Below are positions 19,785 to 28,206 of a stretch of 64,000 nucleotides of DNA, in pieces. Numbering within the stretch: position 1 is the first letter of the stretch; each line of letters begins with the position of its first letter. The notes beneath the pieces are model-generated. The model made no database searches. It was not told where the DNA came from and worked only from the letters and a program-made list of their open reading frames with translations. Origin of the DNA: Burkholderiaceae bacterium (GTDB lineage Bacteria; Pseudomonadota; Gammaproteobacteria; Burkholderiales; Burkholderiaceae_F); contig JALHMQ010000003.1 in NCBI GenBank assembly GCA_022843955.1, positions 124,001 to 188,000 on the forward strand. Reading direction: 5' to 3'. Both the position numbers and the translations under genes were made by a program.

Positions 19785-19965
19785 GAAGTTCCCCGCCTGT
19801 GCCGCCCGGCCCGATGTCCTGAACCAACGGTTCAGGGTGGTCGTTGTCCGCAACGCTTAGGTTCAGCAGACGCGTGCCGATCGCACCACGTTGCGAGCTC
19901 AACAACCTTGCGCAAAGCGCATAGGTTCAAGGAACGAAAGAGCCTTTGCGCGGACACCGCAGGGA
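19785..19965 (-). ncRNA. ssrS: 6S RNA
   Basis: The minus strand reads a 6S-like RNA of about 180 nt. The 3' half has CCCTGAACC-GTTGGTTCAGG, close to the E. coli 6S segment CCTTGAACCAAGGGTTCAAGG, followed by CGGGC...GGCGGCAC. The 5' half has TTCCTTGAACC. The ends can pair (CCCTGCGGTGTCC with GGCACAGGCGGGG, imperfect). It lies directly downstream of zapA, the classical 6S position. 6S mimics an open promoter and sequesters sigma-70 RNA polymerase in stationary phase. Ends are estimated to within about 10 bases. Confidence 0.87.
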
Positions 19966-19971
19966 CATTGC

Positions 19972-19977
19972 ATTGTA
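19972..19977 (-). promoter_or_regulatory. Putative -10 box (TACAAT) of 6S RNA
   Basis: On the minus strand GGATACAATG lies about seven bases upstream of the predicted 5' end of the 6S RNA, the right place for a sigma-70 -10 box. No strong -35 box is seen. Confidence 0.5.
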
Positions 19978-20080
19978 TCCGCGTGCCACGGCGCACAGCG
20001 GCAGGTAATCGATCGATATGCGGGTGATGACGTCACCCGGACGGGGGCTTGAAAGCGGCGGCGCGACCCGCAATGCCCGA

Positions 20081-20386
20081 CTAGAACAGCTTTTCCTGCG
20101 GCGCCAGCATCTCGTCGGCGAGCGTGTTCAGTTCGCGAATGCGTCGGCGCGCTTCGCCCACGGCGGAGCCATCGGTGGCGCGTGCATTGAGCAGTTCCTG
20201 GGCGATCTGCAGGGCAGCCAATACAGCGATGCGATCCGCGCCGACGATCTTGCCGGCGTCGCGGATCTCGCTCATCTTCTGATCGACGTAGCGGGCGCAA
20301 GCCAGCAGGTCGCTCTTCTCTTCAGGCCGGCACGCAAGCAGGTACTCGCGGCCGAGCACCGTGACGGCGACCTGTTCGGTGCTCAT
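20081..20386 (-). CDS. zapA: Cell division protein ZapA
   Basis: A 101-residue cytosolic protein that bundles FtsZ filaments at the division site. The N-terminal half has the ZapA pattern VTVLGREYLLACRPEEKSDLLACARYVDQKM; the rest is a coiled-coil helix (RRRIRELNTLADEML). The start overlaps the stop of the preceding coiled-coil gene by four bases (ATGA). 6S RNA follows, the classical zapA-ssrS order. Confidence 0.93.
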   Translation of the reverse strand: MSTEQVAVTVLGREYLLACRPEEKSDLLACARYVDQKMSEIRDAGKIVGADRIAVLAALQIAQELLNARATDGSAVGEARRRIRELNTLADEMLAPQEKLF

Positions 20387-20637
20387 TGCGCAACTCCGCC
20401 CAGCGGGCCGACATTGATCACGGCACTGGCCGCTGCGGTCGGTTCGGCTGCAGGCAGACGCGCCAGCAGTTCGTCCACCCGGCTCACCGCAACGGAGACG
20501 CGGCCACGGGCCGACTCCAGCTCGGCCTGTGCCGAGCTCAGTTGCGAGCGCAACTGCTGGTTGTCTTCACGCAGGTTGCGCACGCGCGCGTTCAGCTCAG
20601 TGAGCTTGGAACGCAGTGCCTCTAGGTCGTCGAGCAT
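20383..20637 (-). CDS. Short coiled-coil protein, ZapB-like
   Basis: An 84-residue protein. Residues 1-60 form a heptad-rich coiled coil (MLDDLEALRSKLTELNARV, then NLREDNQQLRSQL); the tail is Ala/Gly-rich. It sits just ahead of zapA with an ATGA overlap, so the two are probably co-translated. Proteobacterial genomes often have such a coiled-coil gene before zapA (TIGR02449-like), thought to act in division. A longer frame upstream is open, but the ATG at 20637 is the one preceded by a -10-like box. Confidence 0.72.
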   Translation of the reverse strand: MLDDLEALRSKLTELNARVRNLREDNQQLRSQLSSAQAELESARGRVSVAVSRVDELLARLPAAEPTAAASAVINVGPLGGVAQ

Positions 20638-20644
20638 GCGCGCG

Positions 20645-20650
20645 ATCGTA
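20645..20650 (-). promoter_or_regulatory. Putative -10 box (TACGAT) of the ZapB-like/zapA operon
   Basis: TACGAT on the minus strand lies seven bases before the ATG at 20637, with no Shine-Dalgarno site between. It matches the short-leader pattern seen elsewhere in the window. Confidence 0.35.
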
Positions 20651-20719
20651 CACCGGCCTGTCGGCGAATCGGCACCGATCGCTTGGCGCCGGTCAAGGCG
20701 CCGACCTGGCGGCCGCTGA

Positions 20720-20725
20720 TAGACT
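20720..20725 (+). promoter_or_regulatory. Putative -10 box (TAGACT) of the btuB riboswitch transcript
   Basis: TAGACT lies about 10 bases before the first conserved riboswitch bases. Spacing suits a start near 20732. No clear -35 box. Confidence 0.35.
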
Positions 20726-20734
20726 TTTCTGCAC

Positions 20735-20962
20735 AGATGGTGTCGTGGGGTCCCTGCTGGACAGCCACGGTGAAACGGGAAGCAGGAGTCAGGCGAGCGC
20801 ACATCACTTGCCGGGCGAACCTGCGCTGCCCCCGCAACGGTAAGCAGTCGTCGCGCCGAGAATCGCAGATCGGCACGGCCGCTTTCGCATCAGCCACTGC
20901 AGGCACCGCCCGGCGCTTGCGGGAAGGCGCGAAGGTCGCACTGCAGCCCGGAGACCGGCCAT
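20735..20962 (+). promoter_or_regulatory. Cobalamin (AdoCbl) riboswitch
   Basis: The leader of btuB carries the conserved riboswitch blocks in order: ACGGTGAAACGGGAA (from 20767), CTGCCCCCGCAACGGTAAG (20825-20843), GCCACTG (20893-20899) and the terminal B12-box AGCCCGGAGACCGGCC (20945-20960). These are diagnostic of the cobalamin riboswitch, which shuts off expression when adenosylcobalamin is plentiful. About 165 bases separate it from the btuB start, enough for an expression platform, which I did not resolve. It should control btuB and probably btuC-btuD behind it. Confidence 0.95.
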
Positions 20963-21125
20963 CGGTTCGACGCGCCTTCGCATCTGTCGTGGCGCTCGAT
21001 GGTGGTCTGGTCACGGGGTGTGACAGCCGCAAGATCGCCGCGTCTGCCGAATTGCGCAGGCGTCAGGCGACTCGCGTTGTCGCGCCACGTGCCGGTCCGG
21101 ATACGGACGCCGGCGGAGGGCCGGC

Positions 21126-23087
21126 ATGAACGCAAGGAACACTCGCATGTCCAGCACTATCTCGTCGCAGCCGCGACGCCTTGGCGTCGTCCTGTCGACG
21201 ACCCTGCTTCCGCTTGTCTCACTGGGCGTGGCGGTGCCCGCCGGCGCCCAGGTCGCGTCGCTCGAACCGGTGGTCGTCACCGGTAGTCGGACCGAGCAGC
21301 GCTTGGACGAAGCACTCGCGCCTATCACGCTGATCACGCGCGCCGACCTGGAGCGGTTGCAGGCGACCGACCTGGCCGAACTGATCTCCCGCCAGGCGGG
21401 GTTGCAGTTCACCCGCACCGGCGGTCCCGGCGCGCAGACCTCGTTGTTCGCGCGCGGCGCGGGCAGCAGTCAGGTGCTGGTGCTGGTCGATGGCGTGCGC
21501 ATGAACACGGCGACCGGCGGCTTTGCGATCCTGAGCGGCATCAATGTGGACACGATCGACCGCATCGAGATCGTGCGCGGCAACCTGTCGAGCCTGTACG
21601 GATCGGAGGCCATCGGCGGCGTGGTGCAGATCTTCACGCGCGGCAGCGGTGCGCCGCGCGAACTGGTGGTCGGCGCCGAGGCCGGCAGTGGCTCGACTCT
21701 GGGCGGCAGCCTGAGTGCGACGCAGACGTTCGGGCAGACGCGTGTGTCGGCCACCGCGGCGGCGCGCAGCAGCGAGCCGTTCTCGTCGGTCGATGCGTCG
21801 AAAGTCGCGCCGAGCCCGCCCTTCACGCTCGGCGCCAATCCGGACGACGATGGCCACCGGCAACGCAGCGGCTCGCTGCGCGTGAACCACAGCCTCGGCG
21901 AATCCACCACGCTCGGCCTGTCCGCCTGGACCCAGCGCAATCGCACCGACTTCGACGACACCTCCGACGGCCCGACCGCCACCCACGACGAAGATGCGCG
22001 CAGCGAGGCATGGCAGTTCTCGTTGCGGCACGCGTTCGGCGACGTGTGGACGCTGCGCGCGCTCGCCGGCGAGGCGACCGACGAAGGCACCAACCGCAGC
22101 AGCAATCCGTTCTCGATCAACAACAGCACCTTCGATACGCGCAACCGGCAGGGCCAGGTGCAACTCGAGACGCAGGTGGCCGAGCGCGTGAGCGCGCAGT
22201 TCGGGCTGGAGTACATGGACCAGCGCGGGGCCTCCACCGGCTATGACCCGACCTTCAACAACCTGCTCACGCGCTTTGGCCGGCACGTGACCTCGGGCTG
22301 GTTCGGCGTGACCGGGCGCACGCTTGGCGACGGTCGGCAGCAGGTGCAACTGAACATCCGCCATGACGACTACTCCGACGCCGGCGACGCCGATTCCTGG
22401 CTGGCGGCCTACGGTTATGCGATCACGCCGCACCTTCGCGCCACGGCGCAGGCATCGACCGCATTCCGCGCGCCGAGCTTCAACGACCTGTATTTCCCGT
22501 TCTTCGGCAACCCGGGACTGAGTCCCGAGAAGGCGCGCAGCGAGGAATTGGGCCTGCGCTATGCGAATCAGGGGGCGCGCGCATCCCTGGCGGTGTTTCG
22601 CACCCGCACCCGCGACTTAGTGCAATACGTGCAACGGCAGCCGACAGATCCATTGCCGTCCCGTGTAGAGAACATCGCCCGTGCAAGCGCTCGAGGCGTG
22701 GAACTGTCGGCCGGCATGGTGCTCGGCCCGTGGCAATTCGACGCCAACGGCACCTGGCTGCGCACCCGTGACGAGGCCACCGGTCAACGCCTGGTCCGCC
22801 GCGCGCCGCGCACGTTCAACCTCGGCGTGTTCCACGACCAGGGCCGCTGGCGCCTGGGCAGCGAGGTGTCGTGGGTCGCTGCGCGCGACGACTTCGACAT
22901 CAACACCTTCGTCCGCAAGGAACTGGCGGCGCACACGCTGGTGCGCGCGGTCGCGCAGTTCCGCGTGACGCGTAACCTGCTGCTCAAGCTGCGCGCCGAG
23001 AACCTGCTCGACGAGGAGTACGCGCTGATCGATGGCTACAACACCTGGGGCCGCGCGGTGTTCGGCGGCGTCGAGTGGCGACTGTGA
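21126..23087 (+). CDS. btuB: TonB-dependent vitamin B12 outer-membrane receptor BtuB
   Basis: A 653-residue outer-membrane receptor. A signal peptide ends near AGAQVAS (about residue 41), followed by a TonB box (EPVVVTGSR). The plug domain has the BtuB-like APITLITRADLERLQ and LYGSEAIGGVVQIFTRG. The beta-barrel ends in Leu (FGGVEWRL), slightly unlike the usual terminal Phe. The cobalamin riboswitch upstream and btuCD downstream fix the substrate. I chose the ATG at 21126, which has a GGAGGG site; an ATG at 21147 is also possible. Confidence 0.94.
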   Translation: MNARNTRMSSTISSQPRRLGVVLSTTLLPLVSLGVAVPAGAQVASLEPVVVTGSRTEQRLDEALAPITLITRADLERLQATDLAELISRQAGLQFTRTGGPGAQTSLFARGAGSSQVLVLVDGVRMNTATGGFAILSGINVDTIDRIEIVRGNLSSLYGSEAIGGVVQIFTRGSGAPRELVVGAEAGSGSTLGGSLSATQTFGQTRVSATAAARSSEPFSSVDASKVAPSPPFTLGANPDDDGHRQRSGSLRVNHSLGESTTLGLSAWTQRNRTDFDDTSDGPTATHDEDARSEAWQFSLRHAFGDVWTLRALAGEATDEGTNRSSNPFSINNSTFDTRNRQGQVQLETQVAERVSAQFGLEYMDQRGASTGYDPTFNNLLTRFGRHVTSGWFGVTGRTLGDGRQQVQLNIRHDDYSDAGDADSWLAAYGYAITPHLRATAQASTAFRAPSFNDLYFPFFGNPGLSPEKARSEELGLRYANQGARASLAVFRTRTRDLVQYVQRQPTDPLPSRVENIARASARGVELSAGMVLGPWQFDANGTWLRTRDEATGQRLVRRAPRTFNLGVFHDQGRWRLGSEVSWVAARDDFDINTFVRKELAAHTLVRAVAQFRVTRNLLLKLRAENLLDEEYALIDGYNTWGRAVFGGVEWRL

Positions 23088-23191
23088 TCGCGAACGCTCG
23101 CATGGCGGCAAGGCTGCGCCGGACCGCAGATGAGACCTACTTCGCAGCAGCGGGTTCGGCGCAACTCCGCTGGCTGGGCTGACCCGTAACG

Positions 23192-24211
23192 ATGGCCCCG
23201 CTGCACTCCACCGCTGACCTGCGTGCACGGCGCGCGCTGGGCGCGCTGCTGCTGGCTGGCGTGACGGTGCTGCTGCTGGCGCTGGCGATCGGCAGCGTAT
23301 CGCTGCGGCTGGGCGACATGCTTGACGCGATCATCGGTGCGGCCGATCCGGTGACCACGGCGGTGTTGCAACTGCGCCTGCCGCGCGCCTTGAGCGCGTT
23401 CGCGGTGGGTGGCCTGCTGGCGCTGTCCGGCGCCATCCTGCAGGCGCTGCTGCGCAATCCGCTCGCCGACCCTTACGTACTCGGTATCTCGGGCGGTGCG
23501 GCCGTCGCCGCACTGGGCGCGCTCGCGCTGGGAGCATCGCTGGCGTGGATGCAGGCGGCCAGCGCCGCCGGCGCGCTGGCCACGCTGCTGCTGCTGTTCG
23601 CGCTGGCGCATCGCGCGCTGTTCCTGCGCGACGCGCTGCAGGGCGAGGCGTCGACCACGCGTGTGCTGCTGACCGGCGTGATGATCGCCGCGTTCTGCTC
23701 GGCCATGCTGTCTGTGATCCTCACGCTCGCGCCCGATGCGCAACTGCGCACGATGGTCTTCTGGCTGCTCGGTGACCTCGGTGGTGCCACCGACCTGCGG
23801 CAGGCGCTGGTCGCGCTCGCGGTGCTGGCGGTGAGCCTGTGGCTGGCGCGCCGCCAGGGGCGTGCGCTCAACCTGATGCTGCGCGGTGACGTGCAGGCGG
23901 TCACGCAGGGGGTGGACGTGGAACGGCGCCGCCGCACGCTGGTGCTGATCGCAGCGCTGGCCACCGGCACGGCGGTCATGCTGGCCGGCGCGGTCGGTTT
24001 CGTCGGTTTCGTCGCGCCCCACCTGATGCGGCTGGCGATCGGCAACGACCAGCGCTTCCTGCTGCCGGCCGCCACGCTGGCCGGCGGCGTGCTGGTGGTG
24101 GTGGCCGACACCATCGCGCGCACCGCCGCGGCGCCGGTGCAGTTTCCGGTCGGCGTGGTCACCGCGCTGATCGGGGTGCCGGTCTTCCTCTGGCTGCTGG
24201 CGCGGCGCTGA
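23192..24211 (+). CDS. btuC: Vitamin B12 ABC transporter permease BtuC
   Basis: A 339-residue inner-membrane permease of the FecCD/BtuC family with about ten hydrophobic segments. Family marks include LRLPRALSAFAVGGLLALSGA, RNPLADPYVLGISGGA, the mid-protein WLLGDLGG and the late FVGFVAPHLMRLAIGNDQRFLLP. It pairs with the ATPase encoded 18 bases downstream to bring cobalamin or another corrinoid across the inner membrane. Heme or siderophore transport is the alternative for the family, but the riboswitch argues for B12. Confidence 0.93.
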   Translation: MAPLHSTADLRARRALGALLLAGVTVLLLALAIGSVSLRLGDMLDAIIGAADPVTTAVLQLRLPRALSAFAVGGLLALSGAILQALLRNPLADPYVLGISGGAAVAALGALALGASLAWMQAASAAGALATLLLLFALAHRALFLRDALQGEASTTRVLLTGVMIAAFCSAMLSVILTLAPDAQLRTMVFWLLGDLGGATDLRQALVALAVLAVSLWLARRQGRALNLMLRGDVQAVTQGVDVERRRRTLVLIAALATGTAVMLAGAVGFVGFVAPHLMRLAIGNDQRFLLPAATLAGGVLVVVADTIARTAAAPVQFPVGVVTALIGVPVFLWLLARR

Positions 24212-24229
24212 CGCCAGGATGACGCAACG

Positions 24230-24997
24230 ATGAACGCCCTGCCGCTCGATGTGATCGACGTGCGCGACCTGCGCCTGGAGGCCGGCACGCGCACGCTGGT
24301 CGAGCACCTGACGCTCACCGTGCGTCGGGGCGAGCGCTGGGTGATCCTCGGCCCCAACGGTGCTGGCAAGTCGAGCCTGCTCGCCGTGCTCGCCGGCCTG
24401 CGCTGCGCCGAGATGGGCGAGGTTGTCATCGCCGGGCATGGCTTCGGCCACTGGTCGGTCGGTGCACTGGCCGCGCACCGGGCACTGGTGACCGATCGCT
24501 GGCTCGATCCGTTCGCCGCCACCGCCCTCGAGACCGTGCTGACCGCCCGCTATCGCTTCGGCGCCGACGATGCAGACGGACCGGCGCGCGCCCGCGAGGA
24601 GCTGGCCCAACTCGATTGCGCCGACCTGGCCGATCACGACGTACGCACCCTGTCGCGCGGCGAGCGGCAGCGGGTGGCACTGGCCACCGCGCTCGCCCAG
24701 GACACGCCGCTCGTGCTGCTGGACGAGCCCACCTCGCACCAGGACCCGCGCCACCAGGCGCTGGTGCTGCAACGTCTGGGGCAACTTGCGCAGCGCACGC
24801 TGGTGGCCTCCACCCACGACGTCAATGCCGCCGCACGCTTTGCCACCCATGTGCTGCTGTTGTCCGGCCAGGGTCACTGGCGGGCGGGATCCACTGCCGA
24901 TTGCCTGACCGCCGAAGCGCTGAGCGAGCTGTTCGGCGCCCGCGTTGCTGCGGTGCCCACCGCCGATGGCCCGCTGTTTCATCTGACCCACGCCTAG
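24230..24997 (+). CDS. btuD: Vitamin B12 ABC transporter ATP-binding protein BtuD
   Basis: A 255-residue ABC ATPase. Walker A is GPNGAGKSS, near residue 43; the signature is LSRGERQRVALA; Walker B is LVLLDEPTSHQD; the switch is STHDVN. The order btuB-btuC-btuD, with short gaps, shows a single operon. It powers BtuC transport. Confidence 0.93.
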   Translation: MNALPLDVIDVRDLRLEAGTRTLVEHLTLTVRRGERWVILGPNGAGKSSLLAVLAGLRCAEMGEVVIAGHGFGHWSVGALAAHRALVTDRWLDPFAATALETVLTARYRFGADDADGPARAREELAQLDCADLADHDVRTLSRGERQRVALATALAQDTPLVLLDEPTSHQDPRHQALVLQRLGQLAQRTLVASTHDVNAAARFATHVLLLSGQGHWRAGSTADCLTAEALSELFGARVAAVPTADGPLFHLTHA

Positions 24998-25078
24998 GGC
25001 GGATCGGCGACCCGCCCCTGTGCTGCGCGCGCCGGGCGCAATAGACTGCGCCGGTCCTTCCCGTGGAGGTGCGCCGCG

Positions 25079-25732
25079 ATGCCCGTGGTCCTGATCGTCA
25101 ATCCGAAGGGAGGCGTCGGCAAGAGCACCGTCGCCACCAACCTTGCCGGCTTCTTCGCCGGCCGCGGCCATCCCACCATGCTCGGCGACCTCGACAAGCA
25201 GCAGTCGGCGCTCGGCTGGCTGGCGCGCCGCCCGGCCGCGGCGGCGCCGATCACGAGCTGGAACGTCGATGCTGACCGAATCGCGCGGCCGCCGCGCGGC
25301 GTGACCCACGTGGTGCTCGATTCGCCCGCCGGCATCCACGGGCATCTGCTCAAGGATGCGCTCAAGGTCGCCGACCGCGTGATCGTGCCGCTGCAGGCCA
25401 GTCTGTTCGATATCTACGCGACCCAGGCCTTCCTCGAGAAGCTGCGGGAGCGCAGCGACATGAAGGACAGTGGTCGCGTGGGCGTGGTCGGCATGCGCGT
25501 CGACCAGCGCACCCGCTCAGCCGAGCAACTGCAGCGCTTTGTCGAAGGCCTGCAACTTCCGGTGCTCGGCTTCCTGCGCGACACCCAGAACTACGTGCAG
25601 CTTGCCGCGCACGGGCTGACGCTGTGGGACGTGGCCCCCAGCCGGGTCGAGAAGGACGTGGCGCAGTGGCAGCCGCTGCTCGGCTGGGTTGCCAGCGGGG
25701 TGGTGCCGCCGATCGTCGAGGCAGTGGAATAG
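25079..25732 (+). CDS. Orphan ParA-family ATPase
   Basis: A 217-residue ATPase of the ParA/MinD superfamily. The deviant Walker A motif is NPKGGVGKST, near residues 8-17, and the switch segment is VVLDSPAG. There is no N-terminal DNA-binding domain and no ParB neighbour, so it is not a plasmid or chromosome partition pair in the usual sense. Short ParA proteins of this kind position other cargo (chemoreceptors, carboxysomes, replicons), or have unknown roles. A GTGGAGG ribosome site lies before the ATG and a TAGACT -10-like box at 25042-25047. Confidence 0.85.
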   Translation: MPVVLIVNPKGGVGKSTVATNLAGFFAGRGHPTMLGDLDKQQSALGWLARRPAAAAPITSWNVDADRIARPPRGVTHVVLDSPAGIHGHLLKDALKVADRVIVPLQASLFDIYATQAFLEKLRERSDMKDSGRVGVVGMRVDQRTRSAEQLQRFVEGLQLPVLGFLRDTQNYVQLAAHGLTLWDVAPSRVEKDVAQWQPLLGWVASGVVPPIVEAVE

Positions 25733-25735
25733 CTG

Positions 25736-26278
25736 ATGATCGATGCCGAGCACTGTCAGCTGTTCGCCGCCTACAACGGCTGGATGAACCGCAAGGTCTA
25801 CACCGCCACCGCCCAGCTGACCGATGCCGAGCGCAAGGCCGATCGCGGCGCGTTCTTCCGCTCGATCCACTCGACGCTGAATCACCTGCTCTGGGGCGAC
25901 CGCGTGTGGCTGCCGCGCTTCAACGGCAAGACCTACGACACCGGCAAGATCGGCGCCGACCTGCACGACGACTATGCCGCGCTGTTGCAGGCGCGCCGGT
26001 CGATGGACGACGACATCGGTGCCTGGGCCGCCAACGTGACCCAGGCGCAGCTCGCCGCCACGCTCACCTGGTTTTCAGGGGTGGCGCAGCGCGAGATGTC
26101 GCGCCCTGTGTGGCTGTGCGTGACGCAGATGTTCAACCACCAGACCCATCATCGCGGCCAGGTGACCACGCTGCTCAAGCAGACTGGCATCGACCCCGGC
26201 ATCACCGACCTGCCGTGGGCGCCTTTCGCGCGCGATGCGCAGGGCCGCATCGTCCTGGGCGACGAGTACGCCCTGTAA
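25736..26278 (+). CDS. DinB-family protein
   Basis: A 180-residue four-helix-bundle protein of the DinB/YfiT superfamily. Candidate metal ligands are the His in RSIHSTLNHLLWGD, near residue 45, and the pair in NHQTHHRGQ, near residue 139, which are the hallmark of the fold. Members include metal-dependent thiol transferases and many proteins of unknown role. It begins three bases after the ParA gene, so the two are probably co-transcribed. Confidence 0.88.
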   Translation: MIDAEHCQLFAAYNGWMNRKVYTATAQLTDAERKADRGAFFRSIHSTLNHLLWGDRVWLPRFNGKTYDTGKIGADLHDDYAALLQARRSMDDDIGAWAANVTQAQLAATLTWFSGVAQREMSRPVWLCVTQMFNHQTHHRGQVTTLLKQTGIDPGITDLPWAPFARDAQGRIVLGDEYAL

Positions 26279-26290
26279 GCGTCTGCCGAG

Positions 26291-26737
26291 TCAGTGCCGG
26301 TGGTGGCCGATGCGCAGCGTCTGGGTGGCGACGTAGACCTCGCGCAGGAATGACAGCAGGCCGACGATCAGGGCCAGCAGCGCGGCGGCGAACAAAGCGG
26401 CCAGCAGCTTCGTGAGGTCGGGCGTCCACGCGTAGTACGCGGTGACGAACAGCCCGACGATCACGGCACACACCAGCAGCGCGGCGATCACGTGCAAGGT
26501 GATCGCCCAGTTGATCAGACGGGCGCGCCGCTCCAGCTCGGCCAGTTCCTGGTCGAAGCGGCCGACATCGGCCGGCGCCGCCAGCGCGCGTTGCGGCTCC
26601 AGGGCACGGGCGCGGTCGACGATGCGTGCCATGCGATTGGTCATCACGCCCAGCAGCGCGCCAATGCCGGTCAGCAGGAACACCGGCGCCACGGACAGCT
26701 GGATCACGTGCGAAATCGGATTGAGGTCGGCGGCCAA
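26291..26737 (-). CDS. DUF2721 membrane protein
   Basis: A 148-residue protein with three hydrophobic segments. It has the DUF2721 start (HVIQLSVAPVFLLTGIGALLGVMTNRMARIVDRARAL) and a second helix pair ending in LLSFLREVYVATQTLR. Function is unknown. It lies 47 bases after btuF on the same strand, convergent with the DinB gene. Confidence 0.82.
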   Translation of the reverse strand: MAADLNPISHVIQLSVAPVFLLTGIGALLGVMTNRMARIVDRARALEPQRALAAPADVGRFDQELAELERRARLINWAITLHVIAALLVCAVIVGLFVTAYYAWTPDLTKLLAALFAAALLALIVGLLSFLREVYVATQTLRIGHHRH

Positions 26738-26784
26738 GGAAGTTCCGGTCAGCGTGATTCAGCGTGGAAACTCAGCGTGCAAAT

Positions 26785-27735
26785 TCAGCGCGGAGTATGG
26801 GCGATCACCCGGCGCGCGGTGTCGATGCGCTCGCACAGCGTGCCGATCTCCTCGGCCATGCGTGGCGAATGGCGGTTCAGCTTGTTCGCGTCCAGCGTGA
26901 CGAGCTGGTTGGTCTTCACCGCGGCGATCGTTGGAAAGCGCTTCCAGCCATCGAGCGCACCGGTGGCTCGCGCGTCCGGCTCGGCGGTGGCAATCAGCTG
27001 CGGATCCGCGGCGAACACCGCCTCCAGGGAGACCTGCGGCGCGATCGGCATCAACGCGTCGAACACGTTGCGGCCGCCGCACAGGCGGATCGCTTCGCTG
27101 AGCACGTGGCGCCCGGACAGCGTCATCAGCGGCTGCTGCCAGATCTGATAGAAAACGCGCACCGGCGCACGCGGCTCGTACTTCTCGCGCAGGGCGGCGA
27201 TCCGGCTGCGAAACGCGGCTGCCGCCTGCGCGGCGCTTGTGCTGCCGGTGAGCGTGCCGAGCCGCTCCATCGAGCTGGCAATGCTGTCGAGTGCGCCGGG
27301 TTCGTTGACGTAGAGGGCCGTGCCGAGACGTCGCAGCGCCTCGATCGTGGCGGGCGGAAAGCCGCTGCCCCAGACCACGATCAGGTCCGGCCGGCTGGCC
27401 GCCACCCGCTCCAGATCGACGCTGTGTGCGCGCGCCACGCGCGGAATCTGCGCCGCCGCCGGCGGATGGTCCGCGTACTCGGTGGTGCCGACAATATGGC
27501 TGCCTGCACCCACGGCGAACAGCTGCTCGGTGATATGGGGACCTAACGCCACGATGCGCCGCGCCGGCGCCGGCAGGGTGACGACTTGACCGGCATCGTC
27601 GGTCACGCTCACCGCTGCCCGGGCGGGGACGGCGTTCAACAGCAGACCGCACGCGACCAGGAGCGCCAGACAGGCGCCCGCCGGTCGTGGGCTGGCAGCG
27701 ATGCGCAAGCGCGCGTAGCCCGACTGTTGCGTCAT
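26785..27735 (-). CDS. btuF: Vitamin B12-binding periplasmic protein BtuF
   Basis: A 316-residue periplasmic substrate-binding protein of the helical-backbone class. A signal peptide ends near PARAAVS. The mature N-terminus RIVALGPHITEQLFAVGAG, and WGSGFPP further on, match the BtuF/FhuD fold. It would deliver cobalamin to BtuCD. It is transcribed from the opposite strand to btuBCD and separated from them by ParA, DinB and DUF2721 genes; its upstream neighbour is exbD (12-base gap). The B12 role is inferred from the neighbourhood; heme or siderophore binding is the alternative. Confidence 0.85.
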   Translation of the reverse strand: MTQQSGYARLRIAASPRPAGACLALLVACGLLLNAVPARAAVSVTDDAGQVVTLPAPARRIVALGPHITEQLFAVGAGSHIVGTTEYADHPPAAAQIPRVARAHSVDLERVAASRPDLIVVWGSGFPPATIEALRRLGTALYVNEPGALDSIASSMERLGTLTGSTSAAQAAAAFRSRIAALREKYEPRAPVRVFYQIWQQPLMTLSGRHVLSEAIRLCGGRNVFDALMPIAPQVSLEAVFAADPQLIATAEPDARATGALDGWKRFPTIAAVKTNQLVTLDANKLNRHSPRMAEEIGTLCERIDTARRVIAHTPR

Positions 27736-27747
27736 CGTGCTACCGCG

Positions 27748-28206
27748 CTACCGCGCGGCCGGCGTCGCAGACGGCGCAGCTGTGTTGTTGGCCGGCGGCT
27801 CGGTCACGAAGCCGATCCGCGTGAGTCCTGCCTCCTGCGCCGCACTCATCACCTGCGCCAGCCGCTCGTAGCGGGTGGCCTTGTCGGCGCGCAGGTGCAG
27901 TTCCGGCTGCGGCCGCGCCTGGGCGGCCTGGGTCAATCGCTCGGCCAGCGCGCCGTCCTCGATCAACTGTTCGTTCCAGTAGTAGCGGCCGTCGGCATCG
28001 ATGGCGAAGTTGATCGTCTCGCTGGTGGCGGCGGCAGGTGCAGCTTTCACCTCGGGCAGGTCGAGCTTGATCGCCGAGGCGAGCAGCGGCGCGGTAATGA
28101 TGAAGATCACCAGCAGCACCAGCATCACGTCGACCAGCGGCGTGACGTTGATGTCGGCCATCGGTTGCGATGGCGCGTGGCTGCGCTCGAACCCGCCGAA
28201 GCTCAT
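27748..28206 (-). CDS. exbD: ExbD/TolR-family proton-channel subunit
   Basis: A 152-residue protein with a single N-terminal membrane helix (VTPLVDVMLVLLVIFIITAPLL) and a periplasmic domain. The membrane Asp that binds the proton is in PLVDVML, near residue 26. With ExbB it turns proton flow into energy for TonB-dependent receptors such as BtuB here. The start codon overlaps the end of a 24-codon frame (ATGA) that follows exbB. TolR is the alternative, but no tol-pal genes are near. Confidence 0.9.
   Translation of the reverse strand: MSFGGFERSHAPSQPMADINVTPLVDVMLVLLVIFIITAPLLASAIKLDLPEVKAAPAAATSETINFAIDADGRYYWNEQLIEDGALAERLTQAAQARPQPELHLRADKATRYERLAQVMSAAQEAGLTRIGFVTEPPANNTAAPSATPAAR

Noticed and set aside
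24997-25017. GGGCGG/CCGCCC hairpin after btuD
   Set aside because: Only a six-base stem with no T-run, expected by chance in G+C-rich DNA.
23036-25345. Antisense open frame of 769 codons over btuC and btuD
   Set aside because: Gln/Arg/His-rich low-complexity product with no domain; both sense genes are clear.
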